64,000 nucleotides of DNA. Origin: UBA1672 sp033851915. Lineage in GTDB: Bacteria > Pseudomonadota > Alphaproteobacteria > Micavibrionales > Micavibrionaceae. A model generated the notes under the pieces. The model worked only from the letters and a program-made list of their open reading frames with translations, had not been told where the DNA came from and searched no databases. Both the position numbers and the translations under genes were made by a program. The stretch covers positions 248,001 to 312,000 of the forward strand of contig JAWSVM010000007.1 of the NCBI GenBank assembly GCA_033851915.1, given 5' to 3'. Of the stretch, positions 8,825-16,029 are shown piece after piece; the stretch's first letter is position 1; every line of letters begins with the position of its first letter.

Positions 8825-10276
8825 ATGAGCAAGCGTTTCTTTTATATATATTTTGTTTTTGCTGCAACGCAAGTTGTTACGGGGTGTAGCACGAACCCTG
8901 CAACCGGCGATAATCAATTCACGGCTTTAATGTCACCACAACAAGAAGTGAAGGTTGGGGCGCAGGAACATGTGAAAATCCTGAAGCAATTCGGTGTTTA
9001 TAAGGATAAAGAGCTTCAGAACTATGTGAGTAATGTTGGCAAGAAGGTTGTTCAGTATACGGAACGGCCGGAAGTTGATTACAAATTTTTCTTGCTGGAT
9101 AGCCCGGTTGTGAATGCATTTGCGTTGCCGGGGGGCTATATTTACATGACGCGAGGGTTGTTGGCGTTGGCCAATAGTGAGGCGGAAATGGCCTCTGTGC
9201 TTGCGCATGAAACAGGGCATATTACAGCGCGCCATTCGGCAGAGCGTTATTCACGTAGTGTTGTGACGTCTCTGGGTGCGATGATTCTATCCAGCGCGGT
9301 TGGCAGTGCAGGCGTGTCAGAAGCTTTGGGCGTTGGGTCTAACCTTTATCTAAGTTCTTATTCCCGTGGGCAGGAAAGCCAAGCTGATAGCCTTGGGATA
9401 AGATATCTTAGTCGTTCGGGTTATACACCGACGGGGATGTCTGCTTTTTTGACGAATTTACAGGCTGAGACAGCCTTGCAGGCGAGAATAGATGATAAAA
9501 GTACATCTAGCGCGACGAATTATTTTTCGACCCACCCTGCAACGGCTGAGCGTGTAAGTAAGACCATCAGTGAGGCGCGTCAATATGCGCAGCAAGGCGT
9601 GGTAAAGCATGATCCATATCTGCGGATGCTGGATGGGATGGCTTATGGAGACAGCGCGGCGCAGGGGTTTGTGCGGGGGAATAGTTTCTATCACCCTGAT
9701 TTAGGCTTTAAATTTTCTGTGCCGGAGGGGTATAAGTTGAAGAATAAGCCTTCGCACATTATTGCGTCGGCGAAAAATGGTGCAGCTATTATTTTTGATT
9801 TTGCATCAAATAAGGGGCATTCCACGCCTATTAGCTTTATTAAGAATACATGGATGAAAGATCAGCCTGTATTATCTGCGCAGAATATTACCATTAACGG
9901 AATGCCTGCGGCGACGGCTTCGATAAAAGGATCGCTGAACGGGAAGGCGATGAATATTCGTTTGATTGCTATTCGTTGGAGTGACAATCAATTTGCGCGA
10001 TTCCAAATTGCGATGCCTGCCAATCTTTCAACGGCGCAGATGAAGATTTTAAAAACCACGACATATAGCTTTAACCGGATGAGTAAAAAGGATAAGGCAC
10101 GCTTTAAGCCTTATCATATCAAGCTGGTAACCAGCAAAGCAGGGGATAGTGTTGCCTCTTTGTCATTGCGTATGGCTTATAAGGATCATAGAGAACAACG
10201 TTTTCGTGTGCTTAATGGTTTGAAACCACATGATAAAATTATGGTGAACAGACTTTATAAAATTGTGACTGATTAG
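8825..10276 (+). CDS. M48-family metalloprotease lipoprotein
   Basis: Predicted periplasmic zinc metallopeptidase of the BepA/LoiP type, acting in outer-membrane protein quality control. A signal sequence (FFYIYFVFAATQVVTGC) ends in a lipobox, so the mature N-terminus is a lipidated Cys. Seen: FALPGGYIYMTRGLL, the zinc site HETGH (in LAHETGHITARHSAERY), and the third ligand region SRGQESQADSLGIRYL. The C-terminal part (after about residue 280) carries a domain of unknown role and ends in a LysM-like segment (VNRLYKIV), suggesting peptidoglycan association. ATG at 8825 with a GGGGCC element is preferred over ATG at 8798. The divergent nuclease-like gene starts only 27 bases away. Confidence 0.88.
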   Translation: MSKRFFYIYFVFAATQVVTGCSTNPATGDNQFTALMSPQQEVKVGAQEHVKILKQFGVYKDKELQNYVSNVGKKVVQYTERPEVDYKFFLLDSPVVNAFALPGGYIYMTRGLLALANSEAEMASVLAHETGHITARHSAERYSRSVVTSLGAMILSSAVGSAGVSEALGVGSNLYLSSYSRGQESQADSLGIRYLSRSGYTPTGMSAFLTNLQAETALQARIDDKSTSSATNYFSTHPATAERVSKTISEARQYAQQGVVKHDPYLRMLDGMAYGDSAAQGFVRGNSFYHPDLGFKFSVPEGYKLKNKPSHIIASAKNGAAIIFDFASNKGHSTPISFIKNTWMKDQPVLSAQNITINGMPAATASIKGSLNGKAMNIRLIAIRWSDNQFARFQIAMPANLSTAQMKILKTTTYSFNRMSKKDKARFKPYHIKLVTSKAGDSVASLSLRMAYKDHREQRFRVLNGLKPHDKIMVNRLYKIVTD

Positions 10277-10306
10277 GCGGCATTGGGATGCTTTAGCGTT
10301 TCGGTA

Positions 10307-11176
10307 TCAGCATTCCAAAGTATCAAGCACTTTGCCATCTTGCCCGAACCCTGCACAAACCAGTGATCCACCGAATCCGCAGCCGCCATCAATCGTGGCT
10401 TTGACGCAGTTGAAATCAATGCCGTTATGGTCAGGATCGTAACCGCGGATTACTTTTTGGAAAGGGGCGTAGGCCGTATCGATTTGGTTGAATTTATGAT
10501 GTCCCCACCAGAAATTATCGCCTTGTTCTTGTAATGCTTTTTGTGTGTCGATGCCTGCATTGACGAACAGCATCGGGTATTCAGCGTCTTCGGGGCTGTA
10601 AGCGGCGCGCACCAACTGCATCGAGAATGTGCGGTGGCCTGTGTTTTTGGTCAGAGTTTCTCTGACGCGGTTTGTCCATTGGGATATGCCGACCATGCCT
10701 TGGCTGCAGGCTTCTACACCATCATGCGGGGATAGGCCGTAAGCGTAGAGTGTATTGCCCAGGCCATTTCCGAGCATCCACAAAAACGTGTTCATAGGAT
10801 CAGGCGAGAATTGTAGTTGCAGTAGCTTTTGCCACATTTCTTCCTGTGCGCCGCGAAGATAGATTAAATCTGTTGGTATCATGCTTTGTTTGGCGAGGAC
10901 TGCGCGGCGAAAGGTGAGCAGCTCACTAATCACATCGCTGGAGCTTTCGCCATAGCCGGTATAATTTCCTGTATAGATAATACGATCACCCGCGCGGATA
11001 TGCGGGAATAGGGCATCATGTAATGTGACGAGCTTGTCTATATCCCCGTGGATAGCAGAAATAGCCCATATATTGCGGGCGTGTCCAAGCGAGGTAAAGC
11101 GAACGTCTGACTCTTTTATCTGTGTCAAAATAATCTTCGTAAAATGTATAGGGTGGGGGAATAGAAAAATTCCCAT
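10307..11176 (-). CDS. Metallophosphoesterase-like protein, metal site degenerate
   Basis: A 289-residue protein that follows the calcineurin/PPP phosphoesterase layout but lacks several metal ligands. Seen: WAISAIHGDIDKLVTLHDAL where GDIHG is expected, GDRIIYTGNYTGYG where GDxxDRG is expected, and YLRGAQEEMW in place of the GNHE motif. The C-terminal half has WWGHHKFNQI, VIRGYDP and a Gly-rich CVKATIDGGCGFGG. It is probably a binding or structural relative, or an enzyme with an altered metal centre. It lies downstream of carD on the same strand, beyond a terminator-like hairpin. The start is uncertain: 11176 has no clear ribosome-binding site and a TTG about 17 codons in has a better one. 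Confidence 0.7.
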   Translation of the reverse strand: MGIFLFPHPIHFTKIILTQIKESDVRFTSLGHARNIWAISAIHGDIDKLVTLHDALFPHIRAGDRIIYTGNYTGYGESSSDVISELLTFRRAVLAKQSMIPTDLIYLRGAQEEMWQKLLQLQFSPDPMNTFLWMLGNGLGNTLYAYGLSPHDGVEACSQGMVGISQWTNRVRETLTKNTGHRTFSMQLVRAAYSPEDAEYPMLFVNAGIDTQKALQEQGDNFWWGHHKFNQIDTAYAPFQKVIRGYDPDHNGIDFNCVKATIDGGCGFGGSLVCAGFGQDGKVLDTLEC

Positions 11177-11200
11177 AAGATGTATTTATAGTACATACAA

Positions 11201-11237
11201 ATCAAGCACATAGGAAGTAAAACCTTATGTGCTTGAT
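11201..11237 (-). terminator. Hairpin terminator after carD
   Basis: A near-perfect inverted repeat: ATCAAGCACATAGG (11201-11214) and CCTTATGTGCTTGAT (11223-11237), 14 pairs with a single bulge and an eight-base loop. It lies 25 bases past the carD stop and ahead of the next gene on the same strand. The T-run after it is short (TTTGTATGT), so termination may be partial and allow read-through into the phosphoesterase-like gene. Confidence 0.65.
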
Positions 11238-11261
11238 AGAATTATTTTATAAAATGATGTT

Positions 11262-11822
11262 TTAAGCGGCTGCTTGTGTATCATCCTTATTATCTTTGTC
11301 TTCATTCGCAGGGGCAACCTTGATTTTACCCATGATATCTTCCAACTTTTCAGTCGCTTTGATTTCTGTAATATCATCAACTGCTGCAACTTCACGTGCC
11401 AAACGCTCAAGCGCGGATTGGTAAATTTGACGTTCGCTGTAGGATTGCTCCGTATCATCGTTGCTGCGCTTCAGGTCACGAAGGACTTCTGCGATGGCAA
11501 CAGGGTCGCCGGAATTAATCTTTGTTGCGTATTCCTGTGCGCGGCGGCTCCACATTGTACGACGAACACGTGAACGTCCTTTCAATGTTTCCAGTGCGCT
11601 GTCTAGACGCTCGTTAGAACTTAGCTTGCGCAGACCGGATATTTCGGCTTTTCCAACTGGTATCTTTAGACGCATACGGTCTTTTTCAAAACTCACTACG
11701 TATAGAGCTAGCTCCATGCCTGCGATGGTTTGTGTTTCAACACCTTCAACATGTCCAACACCATGTGCCGGATATACAACGTCATCACCTGCTTTAAAAT
11801 CATAATTATCGTTATGTGCCAT
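11262..11822 (-). CDS. carD: CarD-family transcriptional regulator
   Basis: CarD proteins bind the RNA polymerase beta subunit and stabilise open promoter complexes. The 186 residues contain the N-terminal RNAP-interacting Tudor-like domain (DFKAGDDVVYPAHGVGHVEGVETQTIAG), the conserved ALYVVSFEKDRMRLKIPVGK, then the helical DNA-binding domain (SRVRRTMWSRRAQEYATKINSGD, including the Trp that wedges into the promoter). It ends in an acidic tail. AAGGTGAT precedes the ATG with a run of seven A between. Its leader contains a possible structured hairpin at 11880-11915. Confidence 0.95.
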   Translation of the reverse strand: MAHNDNYDFKAGDDVVYPAHGVGHVEGVETQTIAGMELALYVVSFEKDRMRLKIPVGKAEISGLRKLSSNERLDSALETLKGRSRVRRTMWSRRAQEYATKINSGDPVAIAEVLRDLKRSNDDTEQSYSERQIYQSALERLAREVAAVDDITEIKATEKLEDIMGKIKVAPANEDKDNKDDTQAAA

Positions 11823-12120
11823 TTTTTTATCACCTTTTCTTTAATTAATAATTCTATATATTTCATATCAAAGAGCTTTGAGAAACAAGTGCCTTACTAT
11901 AGGTAAGTGTTCCTCACAGTGCCTCTCGGCGGTATCTATCAACTCAACATAATAGGTATAGTAGCAAAAAAATGTACTTTTTTCAACTAAATTAGTCGCA
12001 TTTTATCAAAATTTTACATATTTTTAACGAATTGCTGTTTTAATACCGTGCTTAAGTCGCTAAAGTTACGATTCTTATTGAGTGATTCCTTGTTGTTATT
12101 TGGCAATAAACGGACGTTAT
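11823..12120. other. Intergenic region with the carD leader and two divergent promoters
   Basis: A 298-base AT-rich stretch between divergent carD (minus) and an NTF2-like gene (plus). On the minus strand it could form a hairpin in the carD leader: GAGGAACA pairs with TGTTTCTC through one G-U wobble, and inside it CTTAC pairs with GTAAG around CTATA (11880-11915). A TATTAT element on the minus strand near 11950-11957 is a possible -10 for carD but lacks a well-spaced -35. I see no open frame worth calling and no known RNA family. Confidence 0.4.
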
Positions 12121-12564
12121 ATGATTGAGCCTGACTTAAGTTTACAAAAACCATTAGAAGATTATGTCGAATATATCGAAAAGATGAATATTCGCTCTCT
12201 TCCGTTGTTAGAGACGATGTCCGGCCCGTTATTTTCGCTTCAAGACCCATATCATACTGTAAATGGCGTGGGTGATGCGCAGAAATTATTGGCGCGTCGA
12301 TTTGAAATATACCCCTTTGGGCGTTACAAAGTGCATGATTTCGCATGGGGACGGCGCATCGCAACAGCTTATATTTATTGGAGTTTCTTCTATAAGGTTG
12401 AAAAGCGGAAGCTTCTGGGCAAAAAATCGTCTGAGGCGTGTGATTTTTCTGGTGTGAGTGAAGTTGTTTTTGCGTCCGACGGCAAAATATTATCTCATTC
12501 TGAATTTTGGGGCGGGCATGACGCGTTTGACGTGAAGGCATATCAAAAGCCATTGGAATATTAG
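12121..12564 (+). CDS. NTF2/SnoaL-like protein of unknown substrate
   Basis: A 147-residue single-domain protein whose pattern matches the NTF2-like (SnoaL) fold: an N-terminal helix LEDYVEYIEKMNIRSLPLLETM, then FSLQDPYHTVNGVGDAQKLLARRFE, and a C-terminal sheet ending SEVVFASDGKILSHSEFWGGHDAF. Family members are small enzymes, binding proteins or domains of polyketide and steroid metabolism; no function can be assigned here. ATG at 12121 with ACGGACG upstream is preferred over the ATG 13 codons earlier, because conserved sequence begins with LEDYVEYIEK. Its last four bases overlap the converging LD-carboxypeptidase gene. Confidence 0.78.
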   Translation: MIEPDLSLQKPLEDYVEYIEKMNIRSLPLLETMSGPLFSLQDPYHTVNGVGDAQKLLARRFEIYPFGRYKVHDFAWGRRIATAYIYWSFFYKVEKRKLLGKKSSEACDFSGVSEVVFASDGKILSHSEFWGGHDAFDVKAYQKPLEY

Positions 12565-13472
12565 GGTTTTGCTGTTGCGGTGTCTAATAAAGCAAATTCA
12601 TTTGTTGCCGTATCTATCTTCGCGCGCGTTCCGATTGGAAATGTATAGAGGTCTTTGCCATGGCCAAAAGGCATGTCGTGCAAAACCGGATACTGCACGT
12701 CGCCTATGTGTTCTTGTATAATATCATCTAAGGTGTAGCCGAAGGGTGTGCCTGTTTCGGGTGTATCGGTGAATTGTCCGAAGACCAGCGCACTAACCTC
12801 ACCCAAAATGCCGAGACGTTTTAGATGTAAAAGCATGCGATCAACACGGCTTAGTTCTTCGTTACAATCTTCCAGAAACAGGATGCTGTCTTTGTAAAAA
12901 TCATTTGGCAGCGTTTGGGGAAGATATTGAAACAGGCTTAAATTACCACCGATGAGGCGGCCTTCGGCTTTGCCATCGCGTAAGATGTTGTCTTTTGTCA
13001 TCGGATAGGTGGCAAGCGCACCGCCTAGAAGATCTATAAGGTGGTCTAGTTGTTTGTATTTATGCAGGTTCTTAAAAACGGGGCCGTGGAATGTTGTGAT
13101 ATTCGTATGTGCGGTGATCGCGTTTAGTAAGGATGTCACGTCACTAAAGCCAATTAATATTTTAGGTGTTTTATCGAGGCGTGCGAAATTTATGGTATCG
13201 AGAAGGTGTGTGCAGCGATTGCCACCGCCTGCTGCCCAAATGGCTTTGATGTCTTTGCGTTGCCACAATCCTTGGAAGGCGAGTGATTTTTGCAGATGGT
13301 TGCCTGCGGATTGATTCTCGCGCTCATAGGTTTGCGGGTGGACGAAGACTTGAAAGCCACGGGATTCGAGTAGGGCTTTCGATTTTTCGATATCATCGCG
13401 CTCAACCCAGCTGGATGGCGCAAAAATACCGATTGTATCTCCGGCTTGTAATGCTGGTGGGGTGATGTTCAT
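12561..13472 (-). CDS. ldcA: LD-carboxypeptidase family protein (peptidase S66)
   Basis: Predicted serine peptidase of family S66, which trims the terminal D-Ala from murein tetrapeptides during peptidoglycan recycling; the MccF branch instead cleaves microcin C. The 303 residues are the usual length. Seen: GDTIGIFAPSSWVERDDIEKSKALLESRGF, AIWAAGGGNRCTHLLD, the nucleophile serine in ILIGFSDVTSLLNAI, FHGPVF, LIGGNLSLFQYLPQT, the glutamate region SILFLEDCNEELSRVDRML, and the C-terminal VLHDMPFGHGKDLYTFPIGTRAKID with the catalytic His. It has no signal peptide, which fits the cytoplasmic recycling enzyme. A DHH phosphoesterase gene lies 12 bases upstream on the same strand. Confidence 0.88.
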   Translation of the reverse strand: MNITPPALQAGDTIGIFAPSSWVERDDIEKSKALLESRGFQVFVHPQTYERENQSAGNHLQKSLAFQGLWQRKDIKAIWAAGGGNRCTHLLDTINFARLDKTPKILIGFSDVTSLLNAITAHTNITTFHGPVFKNLHKYKQLDHLIDLLGGALATYPMTKDNILRDGKAEGRLIGGNLSLFQYLPQTLPNDFYKDSILFLEDCNEELSRVDRMLLHLKRLGILGEVSALVFGQFTDTPETGTPFGYTLDDIIQEHIGDVQYPVLHDMPFGHGKDLYTFPIGTRAKIDTATNEFALLDTATAKP

Positions 13473-13484
13473 GCGCGTCTTTAC

Positions 13485-14447
13485 TTAGCCATCTGCATTA
13501 ATGCGGGCGATTAGCTCTCGCTTTATTTCTTCCGCTTGCAAATTTGCAACCTGACATGTGCCTGCCGCGTGATGTCCACCGCCGCCATGTTCAAGCATAA
13601 GAACGCCAATATTAGTTTTACTGGAGCGATCTAAAATAGACTTGCCCGTTGCGAAGACCGTGTTTTGCTTGTTCTTACCCCAAAGGATATGAATGGAAAT
13701 ATTACATTGTGGGAAGAGGGCATAGATGATGAAGCGGTTACCCGCCCAAATGGTTTCTTCTTTGCGCAAGTCCAGCACAACAAGATTTTTATGGACGACG
13801 GAGCAGCGTTCTATCTGTTCTCTGCATTTAACCTGATGTTCAAAATAAGTGTCGACGCGTTCTTTTACGTCCGGCAGGTCAAGGATTTCACCAATGTCAT
13901 TATGGTCACGACAGAAATCAATCAACTTCATCATCAATTGATAATTAGAGATGTTAAAGTCGCGGAAACGCCCCAGTCCTGTGCGTGCATCCATAATAAA
14001 GCTTAGCAGCCCCCAACCGGAGGAGGATAAAATTTCTTCTTTTGTAAAGTCCGCAGAGTCGGCCTTATCAACGGCGACCATCATATCGTTGGATACACGT
14101 GGGAATGCTTCTGCGCCGCCGAAATAATCAAAGACAACGCGTGCAGCGGATGGTGCGTCAATATCGATGACGTGGTTTTCAGGGTTGCCTTTAACGCGCT
14201 CTGCCTCACTGGCATGGTGGTCAAACGCAATGTGAATACCCTCTACATAAGGGAGGTTTGTGCTGATATCATTTGGCCCGACTTCAATGAGAGCGTCTTG
14301 CATATCTTTGGGGTGGGCGAACATGATGTCATCAATGATGCCAAGTTCTTTAAGCAAAATGCCGCAGACTAGGCCATCCATATCGCTGCGTGTTATTAGG
14401 CGATATTTTTTACCGGCTTCCGGCATGATTTTGTTGTTGTCTGACAT
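13485..14447 (-). CDS. DHH-family phosphoesterase (exopolyphosphatase-like)
   Basis: A 320-residue DHH/DHHA1 phosphoesterase. Members cleave linear polyphosphate, pyrophosphate, nanoRNA or cyclic dinucleotides. Seen: motif I in YRLITRSDMDGLVCGILLKE, the second metal region near FAHPKDMQDAL, the signature IAFDHHASEAERV, and a C-terminal DHHA1-like GGGGHHAAGTCQV. The spacing resembles proteins annotated as exopolyphosphatase-like in alphaproteobacteria, but the substrate cannot be settled from sequence. It has no membrane segment. It is probably co-transcribed with the LD-carboxypeptidase gene (12 bases between them). A 134-base gap separates it from the glycosyltransferase gene upstream. Confidence 0.85.
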   Translation of the reverse strand: MSDNNKIMPEAGKKYRLITRSDMDGLVCGILLKELGIIDDIMFAHPKDMQDALIEVGPNDISTNLPYVEGIHIAFDHHASEAERVKGNPENHVIDIDAPSAARVVFDYFGGAEAFPRVSNDMMVAVDKADSADFTKEEILSSSGWGLLSFIMDARTGLGRFRDFNISNYQLMMKLIDFCRDHNDIGEILDLPDVKERVDTYFEHQVKCREQIERCSVVHKNLVVLDLRKEETIWAGNRFIIYALFPQCNISIHILWGKNKQNTVFATGKSILDRSSKTNIGVLMLEHGGGGHHAAGTCQVANLQAEEIKRELIARINADG

Positions 14448-14581
14448 GGAATATTGTCTCCCCCTTGAATAGGTATTTGAAAATGAGATTCACACTTTAT
14501 ACTGTTAAAGATGATAACTGCTAAACCAATTCAGGGAAAGAGTCTTGTGCAGCTTTAAGTACTTTTCTTTGTGAAATATGC

Positions 14582-15532
14582 TTATTTATCTGATTTGTGT
14601 GTTGTGTCGATAAAATATAGAGGGCGTTTTTTTGCTTCACCGAAGATGCGACCGATATATTCTCCCAAAACTCCGATGCTGAGGAGCTGTATACCGCTTA
14701 GGAATAAGATCATCACAGATAGAGAAGCCCAACCTTCAATGTTAACGCCAAAGAACATGGTTTTGAAAATAATAAAGCCACCAAACAGGAACGAAGCAAC
14801 GGAGATGATAAGGCCGCAAAAACTGGCAACGCGTAATGGTGTTGTGCTGAAGCCTGCAATGCCTTCCATGGCCAAGTTCCAAAGTTTCCAATAGCCCCAC
14901 TTTGTGTTGCCGGCCACTCTGGCTTCGCGGTTATATTCGAAGGCGACTTGCTTAAAGCCTATCCATGCGAATAAGCCTTTCATAAAACGATGTTTTTCGC
15001 GCAGTTGCACAAGTGCATCAATAGAGCGCCTGTTCATTAAACGGAAATCCCCTGTGTTTTTCGGGATTTCAACATTCGCCGCGATGAAATTAATGACGTT
15101 GTAGAACCCGTTAGCAGTGAATTTTTTAAACCATGTTTCGCCTTGGCGTTCTATTCTTTGGCCATAAACGACATCGGCGCCCGTGTCTTTCCACATCTTG
15201 ATGATATCAGGGATAAGAGAAGGAGGATCTTGCAAATCTGCATCCAGAATAATTAGTGCATCACCTGTTGCATTGTCTATGCCTGCTGTCATGGCAGCTT
15301 CTTTACCGAAATTGCGGGAGAGGTTTATGATAATGGCGCGTTTATCTTTTGCATGTATTTTTTCAAGTAATTCTTGCGTGGCGTCTGTGCTGCCGTCATT
15401 GACGTAGATGATTTCAAAATTATAGGGCAGGTCGCCAATAACATCGGTTACAGCTGTGTGGCAGAGGTCAACGACGTCTTCCTCATTGTAGCAAGGAATA
15501 ACGATAGAGATTAATTCTTTTGTTTTTGTCAT
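14582..15532 (-). CDS. GtrB/DPM1-like family 2 glycosyltransferase
   Basis: Predicted to load a hexose from a nucleotide sugar onto undecaprenyl phosphate at the inner face of the inner membrane. The 316 residues show the GT2 core: ISIVIPCYNEEDVV, IYVNDGSTDATQELL, LSRNFGKEAAMTAGI, the metal site LDADLQDPP, VVYGQRIERQGETWFK, DFRLMNRR and the acceptor motif RVAGNTKWGYWKL. Two transmembrane segments follow (VASFCGLIISVASFLFGGFI and VMILFLSGIQLLSIGVLGEY), as in GtrB, ArnC and DPM1-like enzymes. A divergent GtrA-like flippase and two GT-C transferases lie next to it, so it probably feeds a surface-glycan decoration system. The sugar is unknown. Confidence 0.92.
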   Translation of the reverse strand: MTKTKELISIVIPCYNEEDVVDLCHTAVTDVIGDLPYNFEIIYVNDGSTDATQELLEKIHAKDKRAIIINLSRNFGKEAAMTAGIDNATGDALIILDADLQDPPSLIPDIIKMWKDTGADVVYGQRIERQGETWFKKFTANGFYNVINFIAANVEIPKNTGDFRLMNRRSIDALVQLREKHRFMKGLFAWIGFKQVAFEYNREARVAGNTKWGYWKLWNLAMEGIAGFSTTPLRVASFCGLIISVASFLFGGFIIFKTMFFGVNIEGWASLSVMILFLSGIQLLSIGVLGEYIGRIFGEAKKRPLYFIDTTHKSDK

Positions 15533-15636
15533 GAATAGCTCACTCGAATTTCGACCTGATTTGAAAGGTTTGGGTCATGTAGTACATAAGATAAAGTATT
15601 GACCATAGGTATGTAAATAGAATAAAAATCACGGTG

Positions 15637-16029
15637 ATGTTAGATGTTTTGAAAAGTCATTATAAAAACCTGAGCAAGTTCACAATTGTAGGAATTGTGA
15701 ATACGCTGATTGATTTTTCAGTGTTTTATATCTTGCATGATATCTATGATGTGAATTTCGTTGCCGCGCATGTTTGTGCCTTTTTTATCGCCTTGGTGAA
15801 CAGCTTTATTTTCAATGCGCTTTGGACGTTTAAGAATCTAAAGAAGGATCAACTCTTTAAACAAGTATTCTCTTTCGTGATTATAGGTTTGATTGGTTTA
15901 GGCCTTAGTACGTGCTGTATTTATGTGGCCAGTGCGTATATCGGTATTTATCCGGCGAAGGTGTTGGCGATGCTGGTTTCTTTTGTGTGGAATTATACCG
16001 GTTCTTGGCTGTTCGTGTTTAAGGACTAG
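15637..16029 (+). CDS. GtrA-family membrane protein
   Basis: A 130-residue protein with four hydrophobic segments of the GtrA type: FTIVGIVNTLIDFSVFYILH, VCAFFIALVNSFIFNALWTF, VFSFVIIGLIGLGLSTCCIY and VLAMLVSFVWNYTGSWLFVF. GtrA-like proteins are thought to flip polyprenyl-phosphate sugars across the inner membrane. The placement opposite a GtrB-like gene supports that role. Two starts are adjacent (GTG 15634, ATG 15637) and neither has a strong ribosome-binding site; I take the ATG. The last 11 bases overlap the converging GT-C gene. Confidence 0.88.
   Translation: MLDVLKSHYKNLSKFTIVGIVNTLIDFSVFYILHDIYDVNFVAAHVCAFFIALVNSFIFNALWTFKNLKKDQLFKQVFSFVIIGLIGLGLSTCCIYVASAYIGIYPAKVLAMLVSFVWNYTGSWLFVFKD

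Noticed and set aside
10285..10316. Hairpin between the M48 gene and the phosphoesterase-like gene
   Set aside because: An eight-pair stem with a 16-base loop and no T-run in either direction; it overlaps a stop codon and is too weak to call a terminator.
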